From: Rubrivivax gelatinosus
GTDB lineage: Bacteria; Pseudomonadota; Gammaproteobacteria; Burkholderiales; Burkholderiaceae_C
Length of the DNA: 64,000 nt
Assembly: GCF_004340905.1 (NCBI RefSeq)
Contig: NZ_SLXD01000010.1
Location: 124,001-188,000, forward strand
Direction of reading: 5' to 3'
Each line of letters starts with the position of its first letter. The first letter of the stretch is position 1. This document shows positions 30,676 through 41,433 of this stretch, in pieces. Position numbers and translations under genes: made by a program. The notes under the pieces were generated by a model. That model did not search any database, was not told the DNA's origin, and worked only from the letters and a program-made list of their open reading frames with translations.

Positions 30676-32352
30676 ATGCTGCAAACCCCCGAGACCAAGT
30701 ACCGCCCCTATCCCGCCCCCGTGATGGCCGACCGCCGCTGGCCGTCGCAGACGCTCACCCAGGCGCCCGTCTGGCTGTCGACCGACCTGCGCGACGGCAA
30801 CCAGGCGCTGTTCGAGCCGATGAACGCCGAGCGCAAGCTGCGCCTGTTCGAGCTGCTCGTCGGCGTCGGCTTCAAGGAGATCGAGGTCGGCTTCCCGGCC
30901 GCCTCGGCCAGCGACCACGCCTTCGTGCGCCGCCTGATCGACGAACAGCGCCTGCCCGCCGACGTCACGCCGATGGTGATGACCCAGGCGCGCGAAGACC
31001 TGCTCGTGCGCACCGTCGAGTCGCTGCGCGGCGCGCGCCGCGTCATCGTGCACCTCTACAACGCCACCGCGCCGCTGTGGCGCCGCGTCGTCTTCGGCAT
31101 GGGCGTCGACGAGGTGCTGGCCTTCGTCGACCGCCACGTGCGCCTGCTGCGCACGCTGACCGACGCCGCGCCCGAGACCGAATGGGTGCTGCAGTACTCG
31201 CCCGAGACCTTCTGCATGACCGAGCCCGAGGTCTCGCTGGCCGCCTGCACCGCGGCGCTGGAAGCCTGGGACGCCGGCCCCGGCCGCCCGGTGATCCTGA
31301 ACCTGCCGACCACGGTGGAAGTGGCCACGCCCAACGTCTTCGCCGACCAGATCGAGTGGATGCACCGGCGCCTGCCGCGCCGCCAGCACGTCGTGCTGTC
31401 GATTCACCCGCACAACGACCGCGGCACCGGCGTGGCCTGCGCCGAGCTGGCGCTGCTGGCCGGCGCGCAGCGTGTCGAAGGCACGCTGTTCGGCAACGGC
31501 GAGCGCAGCGGCAATGTCGACCTGGTGACGCTGGCGCTCAACCTCTACGCGCTGGGCGTGGCGCCGGGGCTGGACTTCTCGGACATCGGCCACGTCGCGC
31601 GCGAGGTCGGGGCCTGCACCGGCTTGCCGCTGCACCCGCGCCACCCGTACGCGGGCGACCTCGTCTTCACGGCCTTCTCGGGCTCGCACCAGGACGCCAT
31701 CCGCAAGGGCCTGGCGGCGCAGGAGCCGGGCGGCCTGTGGCAGGTGCCCTACCTGCCGGTGGACCCGCAGGACCTGGGCCGCACCTACGACGGCCTGATC
31801 CGCGTGAACAGCCAGTCGGGCAAAGGCGGCATCGCCTGGCTGATGGAGCGCCACCACGGCCTGGCGATGCCGCGCCGGATGCAGGTGGAGTTCAGCAGCG
31901 TCGTGCAGGCGCACGCCGACGCCGCCGAAGCCGAGGTCGACGCCGACACGCTGTGGCAGCTGTTCGACGCCGCCTACCTGGCGCCGACGGCCGCCGGCGG
32001 CGCGCTGGACTGGCACGGCCATGCGCTGGCGGCGGTGCCGGGCGGCGTGGAGATCACGCTGGACGTCACCGGCGCCGACGGCAGCGCGCGCCGCCTGGTC
32101 GGCCGCGGCGCCGGCCCGGTGGACGCGGCGGCGCAGGCGGTGCGCAGCGCCTTCGGCATCGCGCTGGAGATCGTGCACTTCGAGGAACGTTCGATCGGCG
32201 GCGGCTCCGACGCCCAGGCCTGGGCGCTGGTCGAGGCCGCCACGCCGGGCGTGGCCGGCACACGTTTCGGCGCCGGGCGCCACGCCGACATCGCCACCGC
32301 CGGCGTGCTGGCGGTGCTCAGCGCGGCGGCGCGGCTGGGGGCGGCGGGTTAG
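30676..32352 (+). CDS. leuA: 2-Isopropylmalate synthase
   Basis: A 558-residue enzyme of the long LeuA type found in yeast, actinobacteria and many beta-proteobacteria. It condenses acetyl-CoA with 2-oxoisovalerate, the first committed step of leucine synthesis. The start MLQTPETKYRPYPAP is the family N terminus and GAGG lies just upstream. Catalytic-barrel features: STDLRDGNQALFEPM, FKEIEVGFPAASASD, and metal-binding HPHNDRGTGVACAELA; GTLFGNGERSGNVDLVTLAL is also standard. The C-terminal allosteric LeuA_dimer domain (about 420-555) ends with THE glycine-rich ADIATAGVLAVLSA stretch, so leucine feedback is expected. The gene ends 35 bp inside the convergent DUF6064-like gene. Confidence 0.95.
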   Translation: MLQTPETKYRPYPAPVMADRRWPSQTLTQAPVWLSTDLRDGNQALFEPMNAERKLRLFELLVGVGFKEIEVGFPAASASDHAFVRRLIDEQRLPADVTPMVMTQAREDLLVRTVESLRGARRVIVHLYNATAPLWRRVVFGMGVDEVLAFVDRHVRLLRTLTDAAPETEWVLQYSPETFCMTEPEVSLAACTAALEAWDAGPGRPVILNLPTTVEVATPNVFADQIEWMHRRLPRRQHVVLSIHPHNDRGTGVACAELALLAGAQRVEGTLFGNGERSGNVDLVTLALNLYALGVAPGLDFSDIGHVAREVGACTGLPLHPRHPYAGDLVFTAFSGSHQDAIRKGLAAQEPGGLWQVPYLPVDPQDLGRTYDGLIRVNSQSGKGGIAWLMERHHGLAMPRRMQVEFSSVVQAHADAAEAEVDADTLWQLFDAAYLAPTAAGGALDWHGHALAAVPGGVEITLDVTGADGSARRLVGRGAGPVDAAAQAVRSAFGIALEIVHFEERSIGGGSDAQAWALVEAATPGVAGTRFGAGRHADIATAGVLAVLSAAARLGAAG

Positions 32353-33046
32353 GCCGGCGCGGGCCGGATCGCCCGGGTCGCCCCGCGGCCAGGCCCGCCA
32401 GCGCCAGCCCCGCGGCGCCCAGCAGCACCCAGCCCTGCCCGGCACCCATCGTCAACAAGGTCGTCACGCCGAGCGCACACCACCCCAGCGCCAGCGTGCA
32501 CGCGCCGGCCACCAGCCAGCGCGTGAGTCGGCCCGCAGCGCCTGCCATCAGCAGCGCGCCCAGCGTGCCGATCGCGGTCGGGTCCGGCGCCAGGCCGAAG
32601 ATTTCGGCCTGGCGCCAGGGCCGACCTGACACCACGGCCAGCAGCGGATACACCAGCAGCGCCGCGGCGCACAGCAGCAGCCCGACGCTGCGGCGCGCGC
32701 ACGGGCCCAGCGGCCGCAGGTCGGCACGCGTGGCCAGCAGCGCCAGCAGCGCGGCCTGGACGACGAAGCCGACGGCAAAACCCGACGCCAGCCAATTGAT
32801 CGGCGCGTACAGCGGCTGCAGGAAAGCGAAGGCGACGAAGGCCCAGGCCGCCGCCAGGCCCGCCGCCGCGGCCCGCGGCGCCAGGCGCGCACCACGTTGT
32901 GCCCCCACCAGCCAGGCGAGGCCGGCCGCCAGCAGCAGCGGCTGCAGCGGCCACCAGGCGCGGTTGAGCAGCTCGAACAGCCGCCAGTAGGTGGCCGGCG
33001 CGAACATCAGGAAGTCGGACGGCCGGTAGGTCCACCACTCGCTCAT
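32318..33046 (-). CDS. DUF6064-like integral membrane protein
   Basis: A 242-residue hydrophobic protein with about six to seven membrane segments. The N terminus MSEWWTYRPSDFLMFAPATY is followed by a first TM around PLQPLLLAAGLAWLVGA. Tyr/Trp-rich start and TM pattern match the DUF6064 family as I remember it. It lies 10 bp after the aldo/keto reductase and probably in the same operon with the DUF1428 gene. Function is unknown. Its 3' end overlaps the convergent leuA by 35 bp and encodes a Pro-rich tail. Confidence 0.7.
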   Translation of the reverse strand: MSEWWTYRPSDFLMFAPATYWRLFELLNRAWWPLQPLLLAAGLAWLVGAQRGARLAPRAAAAGLAAAWAFVAFAFLQPLYAPINWLASGFAVGFVVQAALLALLATRADLRPLGPCARRSVGLLLCAAALLVYPLLAVVSGRPWRQAEIFGLAPDPTAIGTLGALLMAGAAGRLTRWLVAGACTLALGWCALGVTTLLTMGAGQGWVLLGAAGLALAGLAAGRPGRSGPRRPNPPPPAAPPR

Positions 33047-33056
33047 CGTGCGGCCG

Positions 33057-33968
33057 TCACAGCGCCGCCACCTCGGCGGCCATGCGCTCGCGCAGCGCGG
33101 CATCGGGCAGGCGGCCCTGCATCGCGCCCATGTTCTGGCGCAGGTGCGCCACCTGGCTCGTCGCCGGGATCACGCAGGTGACGGCCGGGTGCGAGATCAC
33201 GAACTTCAGCGCCACCTGGGCCCAGCCGTCGCAGCCGATCTCGGCGGCCCAGCCGGGCAGCGGGTGGCGCTGCAGGCTGTCCAGCAGCCGGCCCTGGCGG
33301 AACGGGCGGTTGACGATGACGGCGATGCGCCGCTCCTGCGCCAGCGGCAGCAGGCGGCGCTCGGCTTCGCGGTCCAGCAGGTTGTAGCTGAGCTGCACGA
33401 AGTCGACCGGCTGGCTGCGCAGGATCTGCTCGATCTCGCCGTGCCGCCGCCCTTCGGAGGTGGTGACGCCGACGTAGCGCAGCCGCCCGGCGGCCTTCAT
33501 CTCCAGCAGGCGCGGCAGGTGCTCCTGCCAGGCCAGCAGGTTGTGCACCTGCATCAGGTCGAAACGCGGCACGCCCCAGAAGGCGCGCGAAGCCTCCATC
33601 TGCGCCGCGCCGCGCCGGGCGTCGCCGATCCACACCTTCTCGGCGGAGAACAGCGCCGGCGGCCGCCCCAGGCGCGCCAGCGCGTGGCCGATGGTCGCTT
33701 GCGACGAGCCGTACATCGGCGAGCTGTCGATCAGGCGCCCGCCGGCGGCGAAGAAGGCGCGCACGACCTCGGTGCAGGCCTCGCGCGCCGACGCGTCCTC
33801 GCCGACGTTGAAGGTGATCCAGCTGCCCAGGCCCACCGCCGGCAGCGCCTCGCCGCTGGACGGGATGGTGCGCGCCGGCACGGTGGCCGCCAGCGCCTGC
33901 CCGGGCCAGGCGGCAAGCACCGCCGCGCCGGCCAGCCAGCGGCGGCGGCCGGCGTCGGCCGGGCGCAC
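33057..33968 (-). CDS. Aldo/keto reductase with Tat-like signal peptide
   Basis: A 303-residue AKR. The N terminus has a twin-Arg stretch RRRWLAGAAVLAAWPGQALA with an AxA cleavage site near residue 28, so export by Tat is likely. The AKR catalytic tetrad is present: Asp81 and Tyr86 in LIDSSPMYGSSQ, Lys111 in SAEKVW and His142 in LMQVHN. The GTG start at 33968 lies one base after the DUF1428 stop; no in-frame ATG would keep the signal. An exported NADPH-type reductase is unusual because the cofactor is cytoplasmic; the Tat system can export it pre-folded. Confidence 0.85.
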   Translation of the reverse strand: MRPADAGRRRWLAGAAVLAAWPGQALAATVPARTIPSSGEALPAVGLGSWITFNVGEDASAREACTEVVRAFFAAGGRLIDSSPMYGSSQATIGHALARLGRPPALFSAEKVWIGDARRGAAQMEASRAFWGVPRFDLMQVHNLLAWQEHLPRLLEMKAAGRLRYVGVTTSEGRRHGEIEQILRSQPVDFVQLSYNLLDREAERRLLPLAQERRIAVIVNRPFRQGRLLDSLQRHPLPGWAAEIGCDGWAQVALKFVISHPAVTCVIPATSQVAHLRQNMGAMQGRLPDAALRERMAAEVAAL

Positions 33969-33969
33969 G

Positions 33970-34347
33970 CTAGGCGCCCTGCTCGAGCACGACCACCGGC
34001 TCGAAGCCGCCGAAGATCATGCGTTTGCCGTCGAAGGGCATCGGGTTCTCGGCCGGATCGACACGCGGGTCGGTCTTCATCAACTCGTCCAGCCGCGCCA
34101 TCGCCTCGTCGCGAGTCGGCTTGTCAGGCCACTCGACCCAGGCGAAGACCACGGTCTCGTCCTCGGTGGCCTGCACCGCGCGGCGGAAGTCGGTCCACTG
34201 GCCGGCCTTCACGTCGTCGCCCCAGCACTCGAGGATGCGGGTGGCGCCCTGCTCGATGAACAGGGCGTCGAAGCGGCTGGCGTGGGCTATGAACTGCTGC
34301 TTGTTCGCGGTGGGCACCGCGATGACGAAACCGTCGACGTAAGGCAT
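33970..34347 (-). CDS. DUF1428 family protein
   Basis: A 125-residue protein starting MPYVDGFVIAVPTANKQQFI, the DUF1428 signature, with GATRILECWGDDVK and the conserved ending DGKRMIFGGFEPVV. The family has a ferredoxin-like alpha/beta barrel related to NIPSNAP/ABM domains; its role is unknown. GGGAGA supports the start. It is the first gene of a three-gene minus-strand run with the aldo/keto reductase and the membrane protein. Confidence 0.9.
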   Translation of the reverse strand: MPYVDGFVIAVPTANKQQFIAHASRFDALFIEQGATRILECWGDDVKAGQWTDFRRAVQATEDETVVFAWVEWPDKPTRDEAMARLDELMKTDPRVDPAENPMPFDGKRMIFGGFEPVVVLEQGA

Positions 34348-34455
34348 GGGCGTCTCCCGAAACGAGGGTGGGGCGTCGGCGGAGCAAGCCAGGTTCCCGC
34401 CGGGCCGGCAAACCCGTGTTAACCCGGGGGCGGAGGCCGCCGCCAGAATCGGCGC

Positions 34456-35466
34456 ATGGACTCCGTTTCGCAACTGGCGCTGGGCGCCGCCGTCAGCGTG
34501 GCGGTGATGGGCCGGCGCACGGCGGTATGGAAGGCGGCGCTGTGGGGCGCGGTGGCCGGCACGCTGCCCGACCTGGACGTGCTGGTCGACCACGGCGACG
34601 CCATCCGCAACATGGTGCTGCACCGCGGCGCGACGCACTCGCTGTTCTGGCTGACGCTGCTGTCGCTGCCGCTGGCCGCCGCCGTGGCGCGGCTGCACGG
34701 CGAGGCCGCGCTGTGGCGGCGCTGGTGGCTGGCAATCTGGCTGGCACTCGTCACGCACCCGCTGCTGGACACGATGACGGTCTACGGCACGCGGCTGGCG
34801 CTGCCCTTCAGCGACTGGCCGTTCGCCGTCGGCAGCATCTTCATTATCGACCCGCTGTTCACGCTGCCGCTGCTGGCCGGCGCCGGCTGGGCGCTGGCTT
34901 CGCGGGGCAGCGCGCGCGGGCTGCAGGCCAACGCCGCCGGGCTGCTGCTGGGCTGCGCCTATCTCGCCTGGAGCGCGGCAGCGCAGGCCCATGTCGAACG
35001 CGTGGCGCGCGCCGCGCTGGCGGCGCAGGGCATCGCCGCCGGGCAGGTGCTGGTCACGCCGACGGCCTTCAACACGGTGCTCTGGCGCGTCGTCGCGATC
35101 GACGGGGATCGTTACCACGAAGGCTTCCATTCGCTGCTCGACCGCGGCCGGGCGATGCACTTCGACGGCTTCGACCGCGGCGCCGAACTCGCGACGGAGC
35201 TGCAGGACGTCGCCGGCGTGCGCCTCGTCGCCGCGTTCAGCAAAGGCTTCTACAAGCTGCACGCCGAAGGCGACGCGCTCTTCGTCACCGACCTGCGCAT
35301 GGGGCAGGAGCCGGCCTACGTGTTCACGTTCGCCGTGGCCGAACGGCACAGCCCCGTTCGGCCGCTGGCCACGCCCGAGCAGCGCAGCGCCAGCCTCGAT
35401 GTCCGCCTGGGCCTGGCCTGGCTGTGGCGGCGCGCGCTGGGCGAGGACTTGCCGCCGCCGCGGTAA
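34456..35466 (+). CDS. YdjM-like (DUF457) membrane-bound metal-dependent hydrolase
   Basis: A 336-residue protein. The N-terminal 190 residues are a polytopic membrane domain with the YdjM/DUF457 metal motifs: GTLPDLDVLVDHGD, HRGATHSLFWL and THPLLDTMTVYGT (His and Asp ligands). The C-terminal part (about 190-330) is soluble (AGQVLVTPTAFNTVLWRVVA; DRGRAMHFDGFDRG). The fold is annotated as putative hydrolase; in E. coli YdjM is SOS-induced, but no LexA box is seen here. The start lacks a clear Shine-Dalgarno sequence. Confidence 0.85.
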   Translation: MDSVSQLALGAAVSVAVMGRRTAVWKAALWGAVAGTLPDLDVLVDHGDAIRNMVLHRGATHSLFWLTLLSLPLAAAVARLHGEAALWRRWWLAIWLALVTHPLLDTMTVYGTRLALPFSDWPFAVGSIFIIDPLFTLPLLAGAGWALASRGSARGLQANAAGLLLGCAYLAWSAAAQAHVERVARAALAAQGIAAGQVLVTPTAFNTVLWRVVAIDGDRYHEGFHSLLDRGRAMHFDGFDRGAELATELQDVAGVRLVAAFSKGFYKLHAEGDALFVTDLRMGQEPAYVFTFAVAERHSPVRPLATPEQRSASLDVRLGLAWLWRRALGEDLPPPR

Positions 35467-35539
35467 GCGGGACCGCCTCGGGGAAGAGAAATGTCCCTAT
35501 CCTGCCCGTCGACGCAGCCCCGGACCGGAGACCACCACC

Positions 35540-36934
35540 ATGTTGTCGGGCCTGACCCCAGCCGAGGCTTACGCATTTGGCGCCGGCCTCGTGCACTTCA
35601 CGCTGGCACTGGTGTTCTGGTACGGGCGCCGGTTCCGCCCCGACTGGGGCCTGAGCTGGCTGGCACTGAGTTACGCCGCGTCGGCGCTCGTCAACATGCC
35701 CGGCCTGCTGCCCTCGGGTGCCGCACGCCAGCCCCTGACGGCCGGCTTCTTCGTCGTCCTGGTGCTGGGCGTCTCGGCGCTGGCCGCGCTGGTGGCAGGC
35801 GTGCGCCAGTTCATCGGCCGCGGCCGCCAGCCGGCACTGGGCTTCGCACTGGCCTTCGTGGGCTTCGTCGCCGCCTCGAGCCTGCTGCGGGCTCTGGGCT
35901 TTAAGGATCTCGGCGGCCAGATGGCCGCCAGTGCGCTCTTCGTCTACCTGGCGGTGTTGTGCGCCGGTGCCCTGCGCCAGGTGGCCGGCATCGGCAACCG
36001 GGTGGCACTGGCCTCGATGCTGGTCTATCCGGTGATGGTGCTGAGCGCGCTCGGGCTCGGCATGGACACCACCGCGCTCAACCTCTGGGCGGCGGTGCCG
36101 TTCGCGCTGGTCGGGCTGGGCCTGGTGGTGGCGGCGCTGGGGCGCTACCAGGTGGAGCTCGACGCCGAGCTGGACCGGCGCGAACGCGCCGAGTCCCAGC
36201 TGCGGCGGCTGAACGCTTCGCTCGAGGAACGCATCGAGGCGCGCACCGTCGAGCTGCGCGACATGGTCGAAGGGCTCGAGTCCTTCAACCGGATGGTGTC
36301 GCACGACCTTCGCGGTCCGCTGGGCGGCCTGAGCGGGCTGTCGGCACTGGCCGGACAGGCGCTATCCGAAGGCGACACGCAGCGCGCCCAGCGCATGCTG
36401 GACCTGATGCGCAGCGAAACCGGGCGCCTCGTGGAGCTGGTGAGCGACCTGCTCACGCTGGCCCGCGTCAGCCATGAGGACATCGAGCTGCGTCCCACGG
36501 CACTCGACGGCGTGCTCGACGAGGCTCTGCAGGTCCTCGCGCTGAGCCACGGCGCCGAGCTGGCACAGGCCATCTCCCGCGAGTCGCTGCCCGAGGCACA
36601 GGCCGACGGCCGGCTGATCCGCCAGGTGTTCGTCAACCTGCTGGGCAACGCGCTGAAGTTCAGCGCCGGACGGCCCGGCGTGCGGGTGCGCGTGAGCGGC
36701 GAGCGCACGCCGGGCCAGGTGGTGGTGGAGGTGCGCGACAACGGCGTCGGCTTCCCCGAAGCGCGCGCGGACGAGCTGTTCCAGCCCTTCCGGCGCCTGC
36801 ACGGCAACGCGTTCGACGGCACGGGGATCGGCCTGACGATCGTGCGGCGCATTGTCGAGCGCCACGGCGGGCGGGTCTGGGCCGAGGGCCGGCCCGGCGA
36901 CGGTGCGAGCTTCTTCTTCAGCCTGCCGTCGTGA
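35540..36934 (+). CDS. Orphan membrane sensor histidine kinase
   Basis: A 464-residue kinase. The N terminus has seven to eight TM segments (LVHFTLALVFWYG; TAGFFVVLVLGVSALAALVA; ALGFALAFVGFVAASSLL and more) with no periplasmic sensor domain. A short coiled coil (LDRRERAESQLRRLNASLEE) leads to HisKA with His255 in NRMVSHDLRGPLGGL. HATPase features are FVNLLGNALKFSAGRPG, VRDNGVGF and GTGIGLTIVRRIVERHGG. GGAG is near the ATG. No response regulator lies beside it; a membrane-redox or lipid signal would be conceivable but unproven. Confidence 0.88.
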   Translation: MLSGLTPAEAYAFGAGLVHFTLALVFWYGRRFRPDWGLSWLALSYAASALVNMPGLLPSGAARQPLTAGFFVVLVLGVSALAALVAGVRQFIGRGRQPALGFALAFVGFVAASSLLRALGFKDLGGQMAASALFVYLAVLCAGALRQVAGIGNRVALASMLVYPVMVLSALGLGMDTTALNLWAAVPFALVGLGLVVAALGRYQVELDAELDRRERAESQLRRLNASLEERIEARTVELRDMVEGLESFNRMVSHDLRGPLGGLSGLSALAGQALSEGDTQRAQRMLDLMRSETGRLVELVSDLLTLARVSHEDIELRPTALDGVLDEALQVLALSHGAELAQAISRESLPEAQADGRLIRQVFVNLLGNALKFSAGRPGVRVRVSGERTPGQVVVEVRDNGVGFPEARADELFQPFRRLHGNAFDGTGIGLTIVRRIVERHGGRVWAEGRPGDGASFFFSLPS

Positions 36935-37498
36935 ACGAGAACGACGCCACCCCGTCGGCCGAGCGCACGAAGCGCCCTGAGCTCGCCAGTCCGAGGTCGG
37001 CGACGGACGGCCGGCGCGGGCGAACCGCAACACGGCGGCAAGGTGCTTCGCCGCGCCCGCAGCCACGCCGTCACGGACCACGCCCATACTCCGACAAACG
37101 CCGGCCTTGGCGCCACCTTCGTGGTACGCCGTGCGGGAACGACGAACATGGCCCGAGACCCCGAGATTCCCCAGGACGAAGGCAGCCGCGCGGCGGACGA
37201 TGACGGCTGCACCGCCGAGGGCGGCGCGCCGGCGCAGCCGCCGGGCGAGACCCGCGGCGCGGCGCCGTGTGCGCCGACGCTGCGTGACGGCGAGGCGGCG
37301 GCCGCATCGCCGTCCGCCGCCGCCGCGGAGCCAGGCTTCGTGCGCCGCTTCCGCCGTGGCCGCTGGACGGTCACGGAGGCCCCGCGCTGAGGTGTCGCCC
37401 TTGGCCCAGGTCCGCCTCCGCGCGAGCGCCGTGCGCGCGACGCCGGCATGTCCCGGGCACCAAGCCGCAAGCTCGGACGGTCTCGCCGACGCACGCCA
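36935..37498. other. 564-bp stretch with at most one weak gene
   Basis: Between the sensor kinase and the convergent RibD-C gene. Apart from the doubtful 80-codon frame described separately, no gene, promoter, tRNA or strong hairpin was recognised. The sequence is GC-rich with degraded-looking coding texture. Confidence 0.4.
37148..37390 (+). CDS. Doubtful 80-aa hypothetical protein
   Basis: MARDPEIPQDEGSRAADDDG begins a low-complexity, Ala/Gly/Pro-rich frame with an acidic first half and a basic end (FVRRFRRGRWTVTEAPR). A weak GGAAC precedes the ATG. The composition may reflect GC-rich DNA rather than selection. No family was recognised. Confidence 0.3.
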   Translation: MARDPEIPQDEGSRAADDDGCTAEGGAPAQPPGETRGAAPCAPTLRDGEAAAASPSAAAAEPGFVRRFRRGRWTVTEAPR

Positions 37499-38209
37499 TC
37501 AGCCGGCGGCCGCGCCTTCGCCGTTGAGCACCTCGTAGTCCAGCAGCAGCCACGAGTGCTGCAGCCGGCGCACCTCGTTGAGCACCAGGGCCTTCACCTG
37601 GCGCAGTTCGGCGGCGTCGCGCAGCGGTGCGCCGTCCACCAGCGTCGGCGTCGTCGCGCCGCCCACCAGCGCCGGGGCGAGCACCAGCGACACACGGTCG
37701 ACCAGGCCCTGGCGCAGCAGCAGCGCGTTGAGCGTGCCGCCGGTCTGGATCGTCAGGCGCTCGACGCCGTGCTGCGCCTTCAGCGTGTGCAGCAGGCGCG
37801 CGAAGTCGATGCGGCCGTCGAAGGGCAGGATCTCCAGCCCGTGCGCCCCTCGGCGCTGGAAGACCGGGTGCTGCGCATTGGCGGTCGCCAGGAACAGCCG
37901 GCGGCAGCGGCCTAGCAGGTGGTCGACGCCGGCCAGCGTCAGGTGGTGGTCGTCGGCAATGACGAAGCTGACCGGCAGCCGCACGGTCGCCGGCCCGGCC
38001 TCGTTGACGCCGATCTTGGCCATCACGCGGCCGCTGTTCAGCGCGAACAGGTCGGTGCAGCGTTCCAGCTCGTAGTACTGCGCCAGGCCATCGCCGACGC
38101 CGGGCAGCGCCGGCAGGTCGCGGTCGAAGTCGCGGGTGTCGACGTCGCCGGTGGAGATCTTGCCGTCCACCGAGCACAGCATGAACAGGGTCGTGATGGG
38201 GCGGGACAT
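37499..38209 (-). CDS. RibD C-terminal-domain (dihydrofolate-reductase-fold) protein
   Basis: A 236-residue stand-alone RibD_C protein. The start ITTLFMLCSVDGKISTGDVD is the family N terminus; GVERLTIQTGGTLNALLLRQ is the NADPH-binding loop; DRVSLVLAPALVGGATTPTL is also typical. RibD_C reduces the riboflavin precursor in RibD; stand-alone copies have varied or unknown substrates. Without a deaminase domain or other rib genes nearby, a riboflavin role is uncertain. Confidence 0.85.
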   Translation of the reverse strand: MSRPITTLFMLCSVDGKISTGDVDTRDFDRDLPALPGVGDGLAQYYELERCTDLFALNSGRVMAKIGVNEAGPATVRLPVSFVIADDHHLTLAGVDHLLGRCRRLFLATANAQHPVFQRRGAHGLEILPFDGRIDFARLLHTLKAQHGVERLTIQTGGTLNALLLRQGLVDRVSLVLAPALVGGATTPTLVDGAPLRDAAELRQVKALVLNEVRRLQHSWLLLDYEVLNGEGAAAG

Positions 38210-38281
38210 GGGCGCGGGCGTGGTGGCGGGGCGGCCATTGTCGGCCCGCCGCGCGCGCCTTCGGCCCGGCCCGGGCGGCTT

Positions 38282-40207
<1,926 letters not shown>

Positions 40208-40375
40208 GCGCTGCGGCAGGAGAACGAACGGCGGGTCGGGTCACGGCGCGCTCCAGTCACTCGGGCCAGGCCTCGCACCGGCAGGCGAGCGGCCGGTGGA
40301 TGCGCTGCCGCATTATTCGGCGGCCATCCTGTCGTCAGGCCCGGGATTGCCCGCGACGTCCCGAATGCGAAGGCC

Positions 40376-40393
40376 GGCGCGGCGCGCCGCGCC
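40376..40393. terminator. 18-bp perfect palindrome after the Bug-family gene
   Basis: GGCGCGGCG-CGCCGCGCC, a perfect 18-bp palindrome directly behind the stop of the minus-strand binding-protein gene. It can fold as a 7-bp stem with a CGCG loop. It has no U tract, so terminator function is tentative. Confidence 0.35.
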
Positions 40394-40394
40394 G

Positions 40395-41372
40395 TCATTC
40401 CGGCTGGAACCCGGCGCTGCGCAGCAGCTCGGCGCCCTGGGCGACGTCGCGTGCGACGAAGCGCCTGAACTGCTCGGGGTTCTCGGTGACCGGCGTGATG
40501 CCCAGGTTGGCCCAGGCCCCGCTGCGCGCCAGCTCGGCGGTGGCGGCGTTGATCGCCGTGTTCAGCACCGCCACCCGGGCCGGCGGCGTGGCGGCGGGCG
40601 CCCAGACGCCGTACCACGAGGCATAGGCGAACTCGGGCAGCCCGGCTTCCTGGAAGGTCGGCACCTCGGGCGCCAGCGCGCTGCGCCGCGCCGAGGTGAT
40701 CGCGATCGGCCGGACCTTGCCCGACTTGGCCATCGGCAGCAGCGAGATCATCGAGTCCAGCACCAGGTCGGTGTGGCCGCCGGCGACGTCCATCAGCGCC
40801 GGCTGGGTGCCCTTGTACGGGACGTAGCTGAGCTTGAGCCCCGCGTCGCGCGCCATCAGCAGGGTCGCCAGGTGGCTGGGCGCGCCGGCCGCGGGAATGC
40901 CGGCCGACCACTTGTCGGGCTGCTGGCGGATCGTGGCCAGCACGTCGGCCAGCCGGGTCTGCGTCCTGGAGGGGGCGAGCACCAGCATCAGCGGCGCCTC
41001 GCCGACACGCGCCACCGGCACGAAGTCGGTCTGCGGGTCATAAGGCGAGGCCTTCAGGACCTGCCGGGCCAGCACGTGCGTGGCGGCCGAAAACAGCAGC
41101 GTCTGGCCATCGGCCGCAGCCGACTGCACCGCCCGACCGCCGATCGTGCCGCTGCCGCCGGCACGGTTCTCGACGACGACGTTGACGCCGAGCTGCTTCT
41201 GCAGCTGCGTGCCCAGCAGCCGCGCGGCGGCGTCGACGCCGCCGCCGGCCGCGAACGGCACGACGATGCGCAGCGGCTTGCCGCGTTCGGGGAATGTCGC
41301 CGCCTGGGCCAGCGCCGCAGCCGCAGGCGCGGCCAGCAGCAGGGCCAGGGTGGCCCGCAACCATCGTCTCAT
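40395..41372 (-). CDS. Bug-family (TctC-like) periplasmic binding protein
   Basis: A 325-residue extracytoplasmic solute-binding protein. Signal peptide: MRRWLRATLALLLAAPAAAA, cleaved after about residue 22-24. Mature features: PLRIVVPFAAGGGVDAAARL, VVVENRAGGSGTIGG, SLLPMAKSGKVRPIAITSAR and LPEFAYASWYGVWAPAATP. These are standard for the large Bug family of Burkholderiales, which bind carboxylates and similar small molecules. No TctA/TctB permease genes are adjacent, as is common for Bug proteins. AGGAGA supports the start. Confidence 0.92.
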   Translation of the reverse strand: MRRWLRATLALLLAAPAAAALAQAATFPERGKPLRIVVPFAAGGGVDAAARLLGTQLQKQLGVNVVVENRAGGSGTIGGRAVQSAAADGQTLLFSAATHVLARQVLKASPYDPQTDFVPVARVGEAPLMLVLAPSRTQTRLADVLATIRQQPDKWSAGIPAAGAPSHLATLLMARDAGLKLSYVPYKGTQPALMDVAGGHTDLVLDSMISLLPMAKSGKVRPIAITSARRSALAPEVPTFQEAGLPEFAYASWYGVWAPAATPPARVAVLNTAINAATAELARSGAWANLGITPVTENPEQFRRFVARDVAQGAELLRSAGFQPE

Positions 41373-41393
41373 CTTGTCTCCTGGTTCTCTTGG

Positions 41394-41433
41394 CGGCCCC
41401 CGCGGCCTGCCGGACGGCAGGCCGCGGGGGCCG
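41394..41433. other. 18-bp perfect hairpin in a divergent promoter region
   Basis: CGGCCCCCGCGGCCTGCC (41394-41411) and its exact complement (41416-41433) are separated by GGAC. The stem is fully GC-rich and extremely stable. It lies 22 bp upstream of the start of the Bug-family gene and about 130 bp upstream of the radical SAM gene. It lacks a U tract and is not at a gene end, so an operator, a 5' UTR structure or a barrier between divergent units is possible. Confidence 0.6.

Noticed and set aside
37071..37307. Minus-strand small protein between the kinase and RibD-C genes
   Set aside because: Arg/Pro/His-rich shadow with no start signal.
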